Source: Triatoma infestans (lineage: Eukaryota > Arthropoda > Insecta > Hemiptera > Reduviidae). Taken from it: a stretch of DNA of 64,000 bases. How positions within the stretch are numbered: the first letter of the stretch is position 1; every line of letters begins with the position of its first letter. This document shows positions 13,701 to 22,896 of the stretch, in pieces. The stretch lies in contig JAAEAF010001589.1 in assembly GCA_011037195.1 (NCBI GenBank), positions 87,442 to 151,441 of the forward strand, given 5' to 3'. Below the pieces are notes generated by a model that was given only the letters and a program-made list of their open reading frames with translations, was not told the DNA's origin and made no database searches. The position numbers were made by a program, and so were the translations under genes.

Positions 13701-16700
13701 ACCGAACGAATATCATTGCTGCGCATCACACTCACATATGCATTATTCTCTAAAACATCTTTTTCATACTCAAGGGACCTCAAGACAAGTAATTAAGATG
13801 GTCACAATATTGACAAAACAGACTCTATTGCAAACAGTAACTTTCATTGACTTGTTATAGGGATTTTGCTTGACAATGTTATACATCCCATTATAAAAGG
13901 TATTCGGTCTGATTATGTGAATCTAGTACAAATTCTGCCAAGTTCTTGATTTTTCTTTTACAATCTGAAAATAAATATTTTTTTTGTAAGGTTAAAATCT
14001 AAATTGAACTTTAACCTAAACTTAAAATAAAATTGGCAAAGGTATTGCTCAAAATCCTCTTTCAAAAAATAAAATTAATGAAATACAAGTAACTATGGAT
14101 GTTTACAAATTAAAAGATTAATATTGCAAACAAGCAAAATTATAATTATTATAAAGGTGAGTTTGAAGTATGTGTAGAAAATATAAAAGCAGTAAACCTA
14201 AAGAAAGAACAGGAATAAACATGCATGAAAGAAAATGCAAATAAACTACTCTGAAGAATGATAAGACTCAAGAATGGGTGCATGGGCGTCTGAAGTGTAC
14301 CAGCCACTGATGACCTACCTGATTCCTTACGCTCGTGCAGTACCGGTTTCAGATCATTGTTGCAGAAGTCATATTTCTTGCAACATTCTATGACAAAGGA
14401 GTCGTTATGTTTACCGTTGGAATGGCATACGATGGGGTTCTCTGGCGGATGAGTAACGTCCTTGTCGAGACATCTGCGCCATAGTAGCGTTCCACCCGAA
14501 GACAATTGCAAAACAAAACGACACAAAACAATACAGTGGTTAGATTTTTTACTTTCCATCTCTCTTTACTGAGAGAGGGAACAAAAGCGTGATATATCAC
14601 GCTATGGGAATTAATGTTATTCACACACAGACAAATACACGCACACACGCTAAAATTCCTCTGGTGCAGGAAACTAGCAGTTACATGAGGTAAGTCACTT
14701 TTTAGGAAGTCACACCAACAAGGCTGAACCATCTGCAAGACTACATCGATAACTTATTTATTAACAAAAAAACAATCCTAAATCTGTAAATATTTTTTGG
14801 GGGGTGGGTATAGCTAATTAAAAGCGAAATCTGAGATACGATGATTTATTTATAATCTGCATTTACAACACAAAACCTTATTATACTGTCAATTCAAATA
14901 CGAATAAAAAAAAAATTAATTATCGGAGACTGTATTTTAGATTTTTAATTTACTAAGCAATTACTTCAACGTTTAAGGAAACTCAGCCCCAAATTGCCAG
15001 AATAAACCAAAACTTATTTTAATATACTATTTACTAATTCTTTGAACAACTTTTGTCAACACGGCAACAAAAAATCTAACATTCAACTACCAAACAACAG
15101 TATTTAAACCAACAAAATCGAATTAATACTTTTTAGAGAAGAGAAATTCTGTTGATGGATTAGGGAAGCTTTTCATGATCATCCCCAAATACAAAATTAA
15201 GACTATTCTATGTTTAAGAGATACTTGTTTAAATATAACTTAATTATTTCTATCCCAAAGAGGAATTTAAAGTTACAATGAAAAAGTAATGTACAATTTC
15301 TGAGGGTACAATAAGCAATTTCAAAATGCTCATTACTAAAAGCAAAAAATGTAAGAAATAAATGATTTCATCGAAGATATAATAAAAAAATACACCATCG
15401 AATACAGAAAATATTGCAGAAGCTCTGAAATACTTGACCGCATCGCTTGATAAAATACAATCGAGTTGTTCTCTCAAAAGTCTGGGTTTAAAGCAATCGT
15501 CCAACTTCAGAGAAAGAGGTTCAATATGTGTTGATACAATAAAAACGACTGTATACACAATACTCAGCAATGAGCATCTACTTAGGCGCTTAATTTAAGA
15601 TAAAACATAATCATCCTTCACACACAAAATACTCATCCGTTCTAGTATATACTCCTTAAATCTGGAATTATTTTCAGATCAGAAAATTATTTTTAATAAG
15701 TTACAGTTTAAACGGAATAACTTTAAGTTATACGTTTTAAAACAGGCATTTTATAATAAATACAAAACAAACATGGAATGTGATTGTAAAGTGCTTATGG
15801 ATTTACGAAAGCAAATGTTGGGTAACTATGAACTTTATGGGTAAGTACTTTAATGAACATAATTTGTATTTTTTGAGGAGGTAACCTAAGTAATCTGAAT
15901 AAAATGAACATATTTTTAATTGTTTGGGCAATCACTTTTTCCAATTGTTTAAACTAATTCTGCAATACGTCTTGCATTTTTCATGATTTTATTGTATAAG
16001 CTCCTACAATATAGACCACGGAATTTACAATTTCAAGCATGTCAATAACAGCTTCATGTATTTTTCAGATCTAAAAAAAATCAAAGGTAAACAGACACGT
16101 TTACACTTTCGTTTTTACTTTCAATCTTCTTATTTAATGTTGCTTTTATCGCATAGTCCTGATGAAGACCGAATAACGTGTAATAACTTGGCAATAAAGA
16201 AAATTTTAATTTCCAAAGCTCATCAAACACTGTTACAATTACTTTTTTTAAATCTTATTTTCATGTTTTTTTATTTAGTATAATAAGTTGCCGTTATGTT
16301 TTTTGGCTTATAAATATTCAATAATACTTTAAAACTTTATTTTTAATAATTGGGGTTCTCATATTATGTACTGCATCGAAATTAAAACTGTAGTCTTTGT
16401 ATCATCCACTGATTATTAACTGCTGCTAACACCCTTAACATAACCACATCATTATAAACGTTCTCAGATAACAGTTTTTGTGACATTGCTTTAATGTACA
16501 TAGCAAAGTTTGACAAAATACGCAAAATAAATTTGGCAACTGATTTTGTCAATTTTCCATTCTGTTTACTTTGGAAATCTGTATCTCTGAAGATGGGAAA
16601 TGCCAGAAACAGATCAGTTGAAAGAAAACTTCGGACAATTACTTAATAAACAAAACATACTTCAATTTCAAACATTAGACAAAGGATTGAGGTTTATCGT

Positions 16701-19700
16701 AAAAAAGTAGTAAAAAAATCTTGGTTCTTATTTGCTTCCTCTTGATTGCACACTATTTTACTTTATGTTAAAACAATATTAAGAAGTTTATGCAAAGACA
16801 ACAGAATTTATTTTTTTTAAATAAAATACGAGAAATTAACTCATCAGCAAACTATTATAATCTTTCCAAATACATTTATCAGAATAAATTTATTAGTCAC
16901 GCGATTGAATAAAAAGACGCGCCCCATTATTTAAACTTGTCTAACAAAAAGTATCACTTTAGAGGACTGGCTGCCTTGATGGGGACTGATTGGATGAGGG
17001 ATTAGGAATGGTTTTCACACGGGTTTACCTGCAGGCAATGGATACAAGGCCTTGTTACAATAGTCCGCGTTGTTGCAGCATGCTGTATCATCCGACTTGA
17101 AACACCGTACCGGTCTCTCAGGTGGAAACCAGTGTGCCTTGTCATAACACCTTTGGGGCGAAACAACCACACAACAAAATATGTACACACATTGATAAGG
17201 GTTCTTTCGTTACATTGTTTTTACCTTGTGATTTAAAAAGTAATTTCCATTCTTGAGATGGAGAAATTTATATATATTAAACTGAAAGAAAATAAAATAC
17301 CATTCATTCTGAAAACTGCACTTGCATCAGCGTCATACAGTTCAGAAAAGCAATTCTAGTTTGTTTTACATAAGGTCGAAGGAAACCGTTAATGTAAGTA
17401 GAAACAAGTGATTGTACCTTCAATTAATAAACTAACTCTTTTGAATCTAATCATTAATTCTGTTAGTCAATAATCGCTAGCATATAAATATTGGGCTTAG
17501 TTTATGAAGTAAGAACTAGATTAAAATTTTAAGCTAACCATTATGCTCTTTATAGGTCGATCCCAGACTAAGTTCGGATTTGTATGTATAAAAACAAAAA
17601 GTAAAGTGTCGCCTATTTTTCAAGGGGTTTAACGTATAACTACCAAATTTGCAAATGGGTGAAAGCAAATACTTTTCCTTATGTTTTCAATGGCGTAGAA
17701 GTGGCTTCTATCAAAGTTTGTATTCCTACAGCCAGCCAGTATGCATAAGTGAAGCCAGCTATCGCACTATTTGCTGGAGTAAAGCCGATGCATAAAGTGA
17801 AGCCATTGCTTATTGGCAAATGGCTTATTGGTAAATGGTCTCTAGAGCTAGAGCAGGTGCATTCATTTCCAATCGTGAGGGTCAGTGCTTATTAACAGAC
17901 TGCGTCAAATAATCTCGCCTCCGCAAGGTGCGCTGGCAGTCCTCCAATATGCTGAGGATTTGCCTCAACCTAAATTTGTCTCTTTTGCCTCTGTAGCTTC
18001 TTTTAAGGCAGGCAGCAGTTTTTGCGTTTTCAGGCTAGGGTAGATGGGTAAAAGTAAGGTCTCTTACATGCTCCAGTGATTTAGTTACAGCCGCTTAACT
18101 CTTTTGACGCTTATTGCAGCTATTTTTCCTTCTGTCTGTAAAAATTTGATACCTGTTCCACGCATTTCCATAGGCAGTAGGTGAAAACCTTGCTCATGTG
18201 ATTAGTCTTAAGGCCTTTTTTTGGACCAAGCCCAATACCTTTAAAGAGTTCTCAGATGAGGTTAAAAGAACCTCACTCCCATATTCTAATGCAGGCGTAA
18301 TGTACCACTTGTAAGTAAAAAGTCAAAAGATCCTGGGTTGCTTCCCATTTAACAACTCTTAGCAAAGTCAGTCTGCTTTCACCTTGTAGGGCCAATTTAT
18401 CAGCATGCTTTTTTACCCCAACTTACCTCCAAGGTGTGTTACTGAATCAGTTTGCGGAAGAAGCTCATTATACTAGATATTTTAGTTGAGAGACTAAAGA
18501 TCTGAAATTCAGTTCTTTATGAGTTAACCTCCAAATAATTGTCAATGGCCCACTTAAAAAGTGTTCCAATGCAGTATTTAAACATGTTTCGATGGCGTCT
18601 GTGCGGCTACTAGTTGCCCAGATCACTGAATCATATAGCAGCGATCTGATCTAATGGCTTCCATTGAAGCAGTCACTTCATTAACCATTATATAAAAAAG
18701 AGAGGGTCTTAATACAGCCTGTTGTAGAACACCTCTTCTTGTAATGGGGAAACTGTTTCATCACATTTGACCCTAATAAATCTTTCGAGACAAGAAGAAA
18801 TATAAACTCTGGAACATCCGGCCATATCTTTAATTTTCATTAACAGTTTTTCTTTACATACATTATCAAAGACTGCATTTCAGTCCACAAAGTCCGCAGT
18901 CGTACTCTGTTTTCTATTGAAACCATTTTTAATTGCTTGAGAGAGTAGACTACCTGCTCTACAGTGTTTCTGTGTTTTCTAAACCCGGCTTGGTTATCAG
19001 AGATAAATCTATGATCTAAAAAACTCTGCAGCTTTGAGAGCAGGAATGAACAATTTGGAAAACATGTTAGTAGCGCTATCGGTCTATAATTCTCCGACTT
19101 ATCCAAGGGCTTATCTTTTTTAGAGATTGGAGCATGTATCAGCATTGCGCCAAGCACTTGGTATGCCTTATTTCCAAACTTTATTAAATATTAAGACCCT
19201 TGCAAGGTTGCCTAAATTCGAGATAAACTCGAAGGAGATGTAGAAAAGAGTTTTCAAATTGGTTGGTACACGAGGGAGATTCTTTAAGGTCCACTTTTAA
19301 TCGGTCACATGTAAATGGTAGTTACTGCATTTAGCATAGTAGGAACAAAAGAGTTTGGCAACATTGACATCTGATATAGGTTTACCAGAGGGGTTTCGAT
19401 TTACTGTATCGGATTTCTTATTAATACTGGATAAAAATCACTGCTTCACTAAAAAATCACTGATTTAGTTATAATTGTTTGTAAGAGCTTCTCTTGTGAA
19501 TAATTTTTTGATTAATAAATTGGTCTTTTATAGGAACTCAAAATCTAGTTAACCCGGGAAAATACCACCAGAAACGATGCTTGTTTTGTCAATATTCAAA
19601 CAATTTTCACCATATTAATGTGGACATTTTTTCAAAGATAGATTCAGAAAATCTAAGTAATAATTCGAGAAGTTATTAAAAATCTTAAATGTTAAAAAAG

Positions 19701-21163
19701 CTATGTAATATGATGCAAGTACAGTCACAAATACCTAGTCAAAAACAATGAGCTTCTGGTGATCTGAAATTTTATCAACTATAAAGACTTCATGAGTATT
19801 AATCAAAATCAGACATTGATTATTTAATTCTATACAAAGTTATATTTTTATTTAAACAGAATTTAGTTCTATTTGCTTATGCGTTACATCTTAAAAATGA
19901 CAAATTGCATAACTTGTTTACCTATAAGCACTTTGTATCTTATTTGTTGCTTTATCTAAACTCAAGGATGTGAAACAATACCCATCGGTTTCACAAGAAT
20001 AATTCGCCTCTCCTACACATATATCGCAATGACATTTTAGTGCTGAAAAATACGGTATTTTTAATATACAGTCTACATTAATTTAATACAAAAATTATAT
20101 TATTCTACACAATGTGCTATTAAGGAAAATTGACTTTCATCACCGAAGAATTGTCGTTAAAAACTGAGCTTAGCATACTTTTATTGAAGCAAATAAGTAC
20201 TGCGTTTTGCGATAATATTACTTAACAAAGCAAGATTAATATCTCTTCTAATGATCTGTAAATATTACTGACTTCTACCAAAACAAAAACACAAATAAAC
20301 GGTTCCGATAATCAAGAAACTAATCGTTTGTTTTTTAAAACTGATGTTAGAAAAAGACGTTTCAATCCTCTTGGATATCTATATGTAAATTCTATGTAAT
20401 ATCCAATAGCTAGCATACCTACTCGATGCATTTAGTCAGTTAGTCAAAGTTTATTATTAATTTAAATGTTTAAATCAGCGATCAGTTCAATTCTTGGACT
20501 ACTTGGAACTCGGTTATAAATATGTGATAATGATATAATAAAATCAACTTTTTCAATAACAACAAAATTCTAATTATTAAGTGAAAACGATCAATTACAG
20601 TAAGAGAACGTTTGTAGGAACACATTCTTTAGATGACTGAGAAGAAACTCACAATACTAGATAGGTCAGTAACATTTCAAGGTTAAGTTAATACCGCTAC
20701 TCATTTGCAGCATACCTAAAATAACAATTAATTAATTACCACAATATTTTTAGCTCTAGAAATGATATAGAATAAACTCGATTTTTCAATATGACGACAT
20801 ATGTTTAATGTTATGCCATTTGAAGAACGATAATGACATGAAAAGAACAATTTTATATATTGAATCGATCTAACTTTTCTTGGTAAAATTAGCCTAAATA
20901 ATAATAAACATTAAAGAAAATAATTGTGATGAATAATTCATAAATACTTAGCATTCCAATACAGAAAAAGATATGAAAAAATAAAGAGGTTATAAATAAA
21001 ATGTGGAATGTTTTGAACTAAATTCAGACCTAAACTTATCAACCACTATATTAGACACTTAAAAATAAAAAAACATAAAAAATTATAATTCCTTACCCTT
21101 AATGGGAGTCCTCAAACAAACAAGAACAGAAATTGTAGTCAAGAGTCGAAAATAAGAATACAT
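1733..21163 (-). CDS. babo: Baboon-like type I activin/TGF-beta receptor serine/threonine kinase, 9 exons used per transcript
   Basis: Single-pass membrane receptor kinase predicted to bind activin/TGF-beta-type ligands with a type II receptor and phosphorylate Smad2/3-type R-Smads. Coding exons in transcript order: 21163-21097, 20042-19922, one of three alternative exons (17150-17029, 14473-14319 or 12122-11953), 8983-8717, 6836-6606, 5189-5022, 4685-4513, 3462-3223, 1864-1733. Every junction has AG/GT and the phases agree, giving 506, 517 or 522 aa. Visible in order: signal peptide; Cys-rich ectodomain; TM segment; GS box TTSGSGSG; P-loop [14 protein letters not shown] lysine; HRDLKSKN catalytic loop; DLG; MAPE. 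The L45 loop reads ADNKDNGTWTQ, the activin/TGF-beta class rather than the BMP class, which is why I call baboon and not thickveins or saxophone. The C-terminus ends after [11 protein letters not shown] plus 13 residues, as in the family. No frame break was seen. Confidence 0.95.
1865..3222. other. Last intron of the baboon-like gene
   Basis: Intron between the [14 protein letters not shown] exon (3462-3223) and the terminal exon. About 2030-2600 is less AT-rich and looks like an old interspersed repeat, but I could not assign it to a family. Confidence 0.5.
3500..3712 (+). repeat. tRNA-derived SINE
   Basis: A tRNA-like head with a degenerate A box (TGGTAGAACGGTGG) and a good B box (GGGTTCAAGTCC) is followed by a unique body (CTTCCTAGGAGCCTCTACAG, then CACTGTCCGGTGA repeated) and an A-rich tail. 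The body recurs at 4026, 23556 and, reversed, at 48735-48943, and the head recurs at 12986-13166. It sits in a baboon intron. Confidence 0.75.
4026..4175 (+). repeat. SINE body fragment, head missing
   Basis: Begins with the body motif TTCCTAGGAGCCTCTACAGC shared with the SINE about 500 bp upstream and ends in a 12-nt A run. The tRNA-like head is missing, so this is a 5'-truncated copy of the same family. Confidence 0.65.
5521..5786. repeat. 181-bp-offset tandem duplication with A-rich spacer
   Basis: About 84 bp starting TTTCTCATTTATTATGTCC at 5521 is repeated, apparently without change, at 5702. The phrase TGGTGCTCTACTTTT also follows each copy. Between them is a purine-only A/G-rich stretch (5605-5680). 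It lies in the baboon intron between exons 6836-6606 and 5189-5022. The perfect identity means either a very recent duplication or an assembly artefact. Confidence 0.7.
7340..8035 (+). repeat. Interspersed repeat family A, copy 1
   Basis: Shares phrases with the copies at 34985, 41040 and (reversed) 44185: TTTGAAGAAAATCGGATGACC, GAGCTACAACTTTTGTTTGAAAC-like text, CCTCTAAAGTGCTA, and the end motif AGAGAAAGacGTG...TTTCAAACCAGA. There is no coding capacity and no terminal inverted repeat. Class unknown. It sits inside a baboon intron. Confidence 0.6.
8717..8983 (-). CDS. babo: Baboon-like exon: juxtamembrane, TM segment and GS box
   Basis: Constant exon joined to whichever ectodomain exon is chosen. 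It supplies a Gly/Ser juxtamembrane stretch, a hydrophobic TM segment ([20 protein letters not shown]), a basic stop-transfer region and the GS box [16 protein letters not shown], where the type II receptor phosphorylates. It starts with two bases that complete a codon begun by a G contributed by all three alternative exons. Confidence 0.93.
8984..11952. other. Baboon-like intron, AT-rich
   Basis: About 3 kb of very AT-rich intron separating the nearest alternative ectodomain exon from the TM exon. No exon, RNA gene or mobile element was recognised. Confidence 0.5.
11953..12122 (-). CDS. babo: Baboon-like alternative ectodomain exon, proximal version (56 codons)
   Basis: Acceptor TGTAG before G-TGT, donor G|GTGAGT. 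It encodes a Cys-rich half-ectodomain starting at Cys and containing the family hallmark CCNSDLCND near its end. It begins with one base that completes an Arg codon (AG from exon 2 plus G) and ends with a single G, exactly like the other two versions. It therefore splices in frame between 19922 and 8983 only as an alternative to them, not in series: joining two versions would duplicate the CC...CN knuckle. Confidence 0.9.
12986..13166 (-). repeat. tRNA-derived SINE, reverse orientation
   Basis: Read on the minus strand it starts GCGGATTAGTTCAGTGGTA (tRNA A-box-like), contains GGCCGATAGTGCACTGAGAG as in the other SINE copies, and ends in a run of A. The short sequence ACTAAC near both ends could be a target-site duplication. 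Confidence 0.6.
14319..14473 (-). CDS. babo: Baboon-like alternative ectodomain exon, middle version (51 codons)
   Basis: Acceptor GCGCAG before A-TGT, donor G|GTAGGT. The first base is A instead of G, still giving Arg (AGA) with exon 2. It encodes [16 protein letters not shown]... and the knuckle [11 protein letters not shown]. Lengths and phases match the other two alternative exons. The sequence is clearly divergent from them outside the cysteines and the PPEN/PPQN/PPER motif. Confidence 0.9.
14474..17028. other. Baboon-like intron between alternative exons
   Basis: AT-rich intron with no recognised element. It separates the middle and distal ectodomain cassettes. Any docking or selector pairs that enforce exclusive splicing would be expected here and in 12123-14318, but I could not identify them by eye. 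Confidence 0.4.
17029..17150 (-). CDS. babo: Baboon-like alternative ectodomain exon, distal version (40 codons)
   Basis: Acceptor CCAAAG before G-TGT, donor G|GTAAAC. It encodes [16 protein letters not shown]... and the knuckle [10 protein letters not shown]. It is the shortest of the three versions and gives a 506-aa receptor. Boundary phases are identical to the other two. Confidence 0.9.
17850..19400 (-). mobile_element. Jockey-like non-LTR retrotransposon fragment (RT), decayed
   Basis: Minus-strand translation gives RT text in broken frames: [13 protein letters not shown] and [20 protein letters not shown] (18840-19157), then [20 protein letters not shown] and [11 protein letters not shown] nearer 18650-18850, then [19 protein letters not shown] and QKKALRLIT around 18200-18330. 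The order and spacing fit a Jockey-clade RT and its C-terminal region. Stops and shifts rule out function. It lies between baboon exon 2 and the distal alternative exon. Confidence 0.8.
19922..20042 (-). CDS. babo: Baboon-like exon 2, constant N-terminal ectodomain
   Basis: Encodes [20 protein letters not shown] and the continuation [11 protein letters not shown], the first half of the type I receptor Cys-rich fold. It starts after TTTTTCAG and ends AG|GTAAAC, leaving two bases (AG) that make Arg with the first base of any alternative exon. An N-X-S glycosylation sequon (NYS) is present. Confidence 0.92.
21097..21163 (-). CDS. babo: Baboon-like exon 1, start codon and signal peptide
   Basis: ATG at 21163-21161 opens 22 codons with a hydrophobic core ([12 protein letters not shown]), as expected of a signal peptide, ending with one G before GTAAGG. 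That G plus CA of exon 2 makes Ala, just before the first ectodomain Cys. No further in-frame ATG lies close upstream. Confidence 0.88.
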
Positions 21164-21979
21164 TTTAAAATTTGAACACTACATCACGAAATCATTTGTT
21201 TACTACCCCGATGAAACACATTTCTAATAGAAGTCACGTGAAATACAGGGATTTTGTCCCTACTTAATGACATTGCCATATAACTCATAAGTCGCCATTA
21301 TTTAGTTGCTTGAGGTTGTAAGAATTAGGACCCTCCACCCTCACACTCTATTGGTCAATATTAACACAACACACCGTTCTCTGCGCAAGTAACGTGTATC
21401 ATAAGCGCCTTTTCTGATAGTATATACACTTTTTTTTTTTTTTATAGGAATACTCGTAAATCGCCAGGATATCAGAACTTTTAATTCACTATTTTTTATA
21501 ATAACCCTGTTTATTTCTGTGCCCAGGAAAACATGTTTCGAGGAAATATTTGTTTTGTAGTTTTTAAACTCCTATATTATCACCACGCGATAACTTTTTT
21601 TAATGTTTTAAATAAAATTTAAAAAATGGTCAAACTTATTGTTGATTGCTTTCCTTTTTTTGTAACATTTTAAATAGTCTAACATTCTCTTTTTAGCTAT
21701 TACTTAAAAAGATTTTTTGATCAAAAATCAAGCTTGCAAATATATTTCTATTTTTGTTTAGATTAGATTAAAAAAATAATAATAATAATAATGGCAGAAC
21801 AGACTGAAATAAGTAAAGCTTTTGCGTTTATTTATACGTACCACGTCTTATTTCACTATTATTTGAGGACAAAAACAATTATGATATAAGGTTTTCTATA
21901 TTAAATTATTTTATTTATTTTTTAACACTCTTAGTATTGCCTGCAACCATTTAAATCAAATTGTTGCAATCGTTGGCCG
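21164..21979. other. Intergenic region between baboon-like 5' end and UGDH 3' end
   Basis: Should contain the receptor's promoter and 5' UTR (transcribed to the left). I see no confident TATA or initiator. A 20-nt T run lies near 21430. No coding sequence was seen. Confidence 0.4.
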
Positions 21980-22057
21980 TTAGAATCTGATGTATGTGGT
22001 TGACCAAGCCGCTTCCACAGTCAAAAAAAATATTTTTAAGTTTTTTCTTTAAAACCT

Positions 22058-22090
22058 GACGTTTAGGCAAACATTGCTTGCCATCTTCAG
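22058..22090 (-). ncRNA. Decayed hammerhead-type core, left arm
   Basis: The minus strand reads CTGAAGA, a hairpin (GGCAAGCAATGTTTGCC), then TAAACGTC. The invariant GAAA is TAAA, so this copy should be weak or inactive. It is the mirror partner of the core at 22246-22278. Confidence 0.5.
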
Positions 22091-22239
22091 GGGCTCTCTT
22101 AAAATAAGAGAAGCATGGAAAATTTATTAGAACATTACTGTTTGTGTCAATAATTGCAAATTGTGTGCTGAGTACATTCACAATTATTGACACAACCAAT
22201 AGTATTGAAATAAGTTTTCCATACTTCTCATATTTTAGT

Positions 22240-22285
22240 GAGCTTCTGAAGATGGCAAACAATGTTTGCCGAAACGTCGGGTTAA
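22240..22285 (+). ncRNA. Candidate type I hammerhead ribozyme
   Basis: CTGAAGA at 22246-22252 matches the CUGANGA box. It is followed by a perfect stem (GGCAAAC-AAT-GTTTGCC), then GAAACGTC at 22271-22278: GAAA, the conserved A-U pair, and a GUC cleavage triplet. Helix III would be only AC/GU and self-complementary, the arrangement reported for hammerheads of Penelope-like elements and some satellites, which work as dimers. Helix I is short and wobble-rich. Function is inferred from sequence only. Confidence 0.55.
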
Positions 22286-22748
22286 AAAAAAAAACACTTG
22301 AAAATATTTTTTTTACCCTGGAAACCGCCAGGTCAATCAGCCGACAACCACATACATTAGATCATATAACTATTTAACTTTAATCCCATCATTTATACTT
22401 TTCAGAAATTACATTGATCCAGTAAACGTTTTTTTTGTACGTGATCTATATGATTACTTCTGCAACAGTATATATAACTATCAAAAGTGTTATTTTTTTT
22501 TTTAAATTAGCCATCCCAATATATATGCATCTTCAAACGTATGGAGTAAAAAAAAAAAGGCAATAAGGATCTGGATCACATAATTAAATCTATTAAAAAT
22601 TATAAAATAGTAAAGTTATATTTGCTAAAACAAGAACCAGATACATAAATTCTTGACTCTTATTGAACTGGATAAATAAACTGAGATTGCACATAATAAA
22701 TTTCAAATAAATGCTTAAATAAGTACGATTACATATAATACTGAAGCA

Positions 22749-22762
22749 TTTATTGCTTTATT
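22749..22762 (-). terminator. Probable poly(A) signals of UGDH
   Basis: Two AATAAA hexamers on the minus strand (TTTATT at 22749-22754 and 22757-22762), about 140 bp past the UGDH stop codon. Other AT-rich alternatives exist. Confidence 0.5.
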
Positions 22763-22896
22763 TTCGTTACAAAGATATCTTAATAACAAAAGTTAAAAAT
22801 AGTAATTATTAAAATGAACACATTCTGAATATCATGCAAAAGGAACAATAAAATACTTTTAGACATTAAATTGTAATAAACATTTTAAATTAGATC

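Larger units (their letters stand above)
21980..22365. repeat. Foldback element with a hammerhead-type core in each arm
   Basis: Two imperfect inverted arms (about 21985-22165 and 22180-22362) share, in opposite orientation, ATGTATGTGGTTG, AAAAAAAATATTTT, GACGTTT.GGCAAACATTG, TTGCCATCTTCAG, GAGAAG.ATGGAAAA and GTGTCAATAATTG. Each arm carries the pattern CTGAAGA-hairpin-(G/T)AAACGTC reading outward, on the minus strand at left and the plus strand at right. No protein is encoded. The architecture resembles the element at 25284-25694. Confidence 0.7.

Noticed and set aside
16140..16200. Hammerhead motif at CCTGATGAAGACCGAATAACG
   Set aside because: Stem II is too short and the GAAA box is missing.
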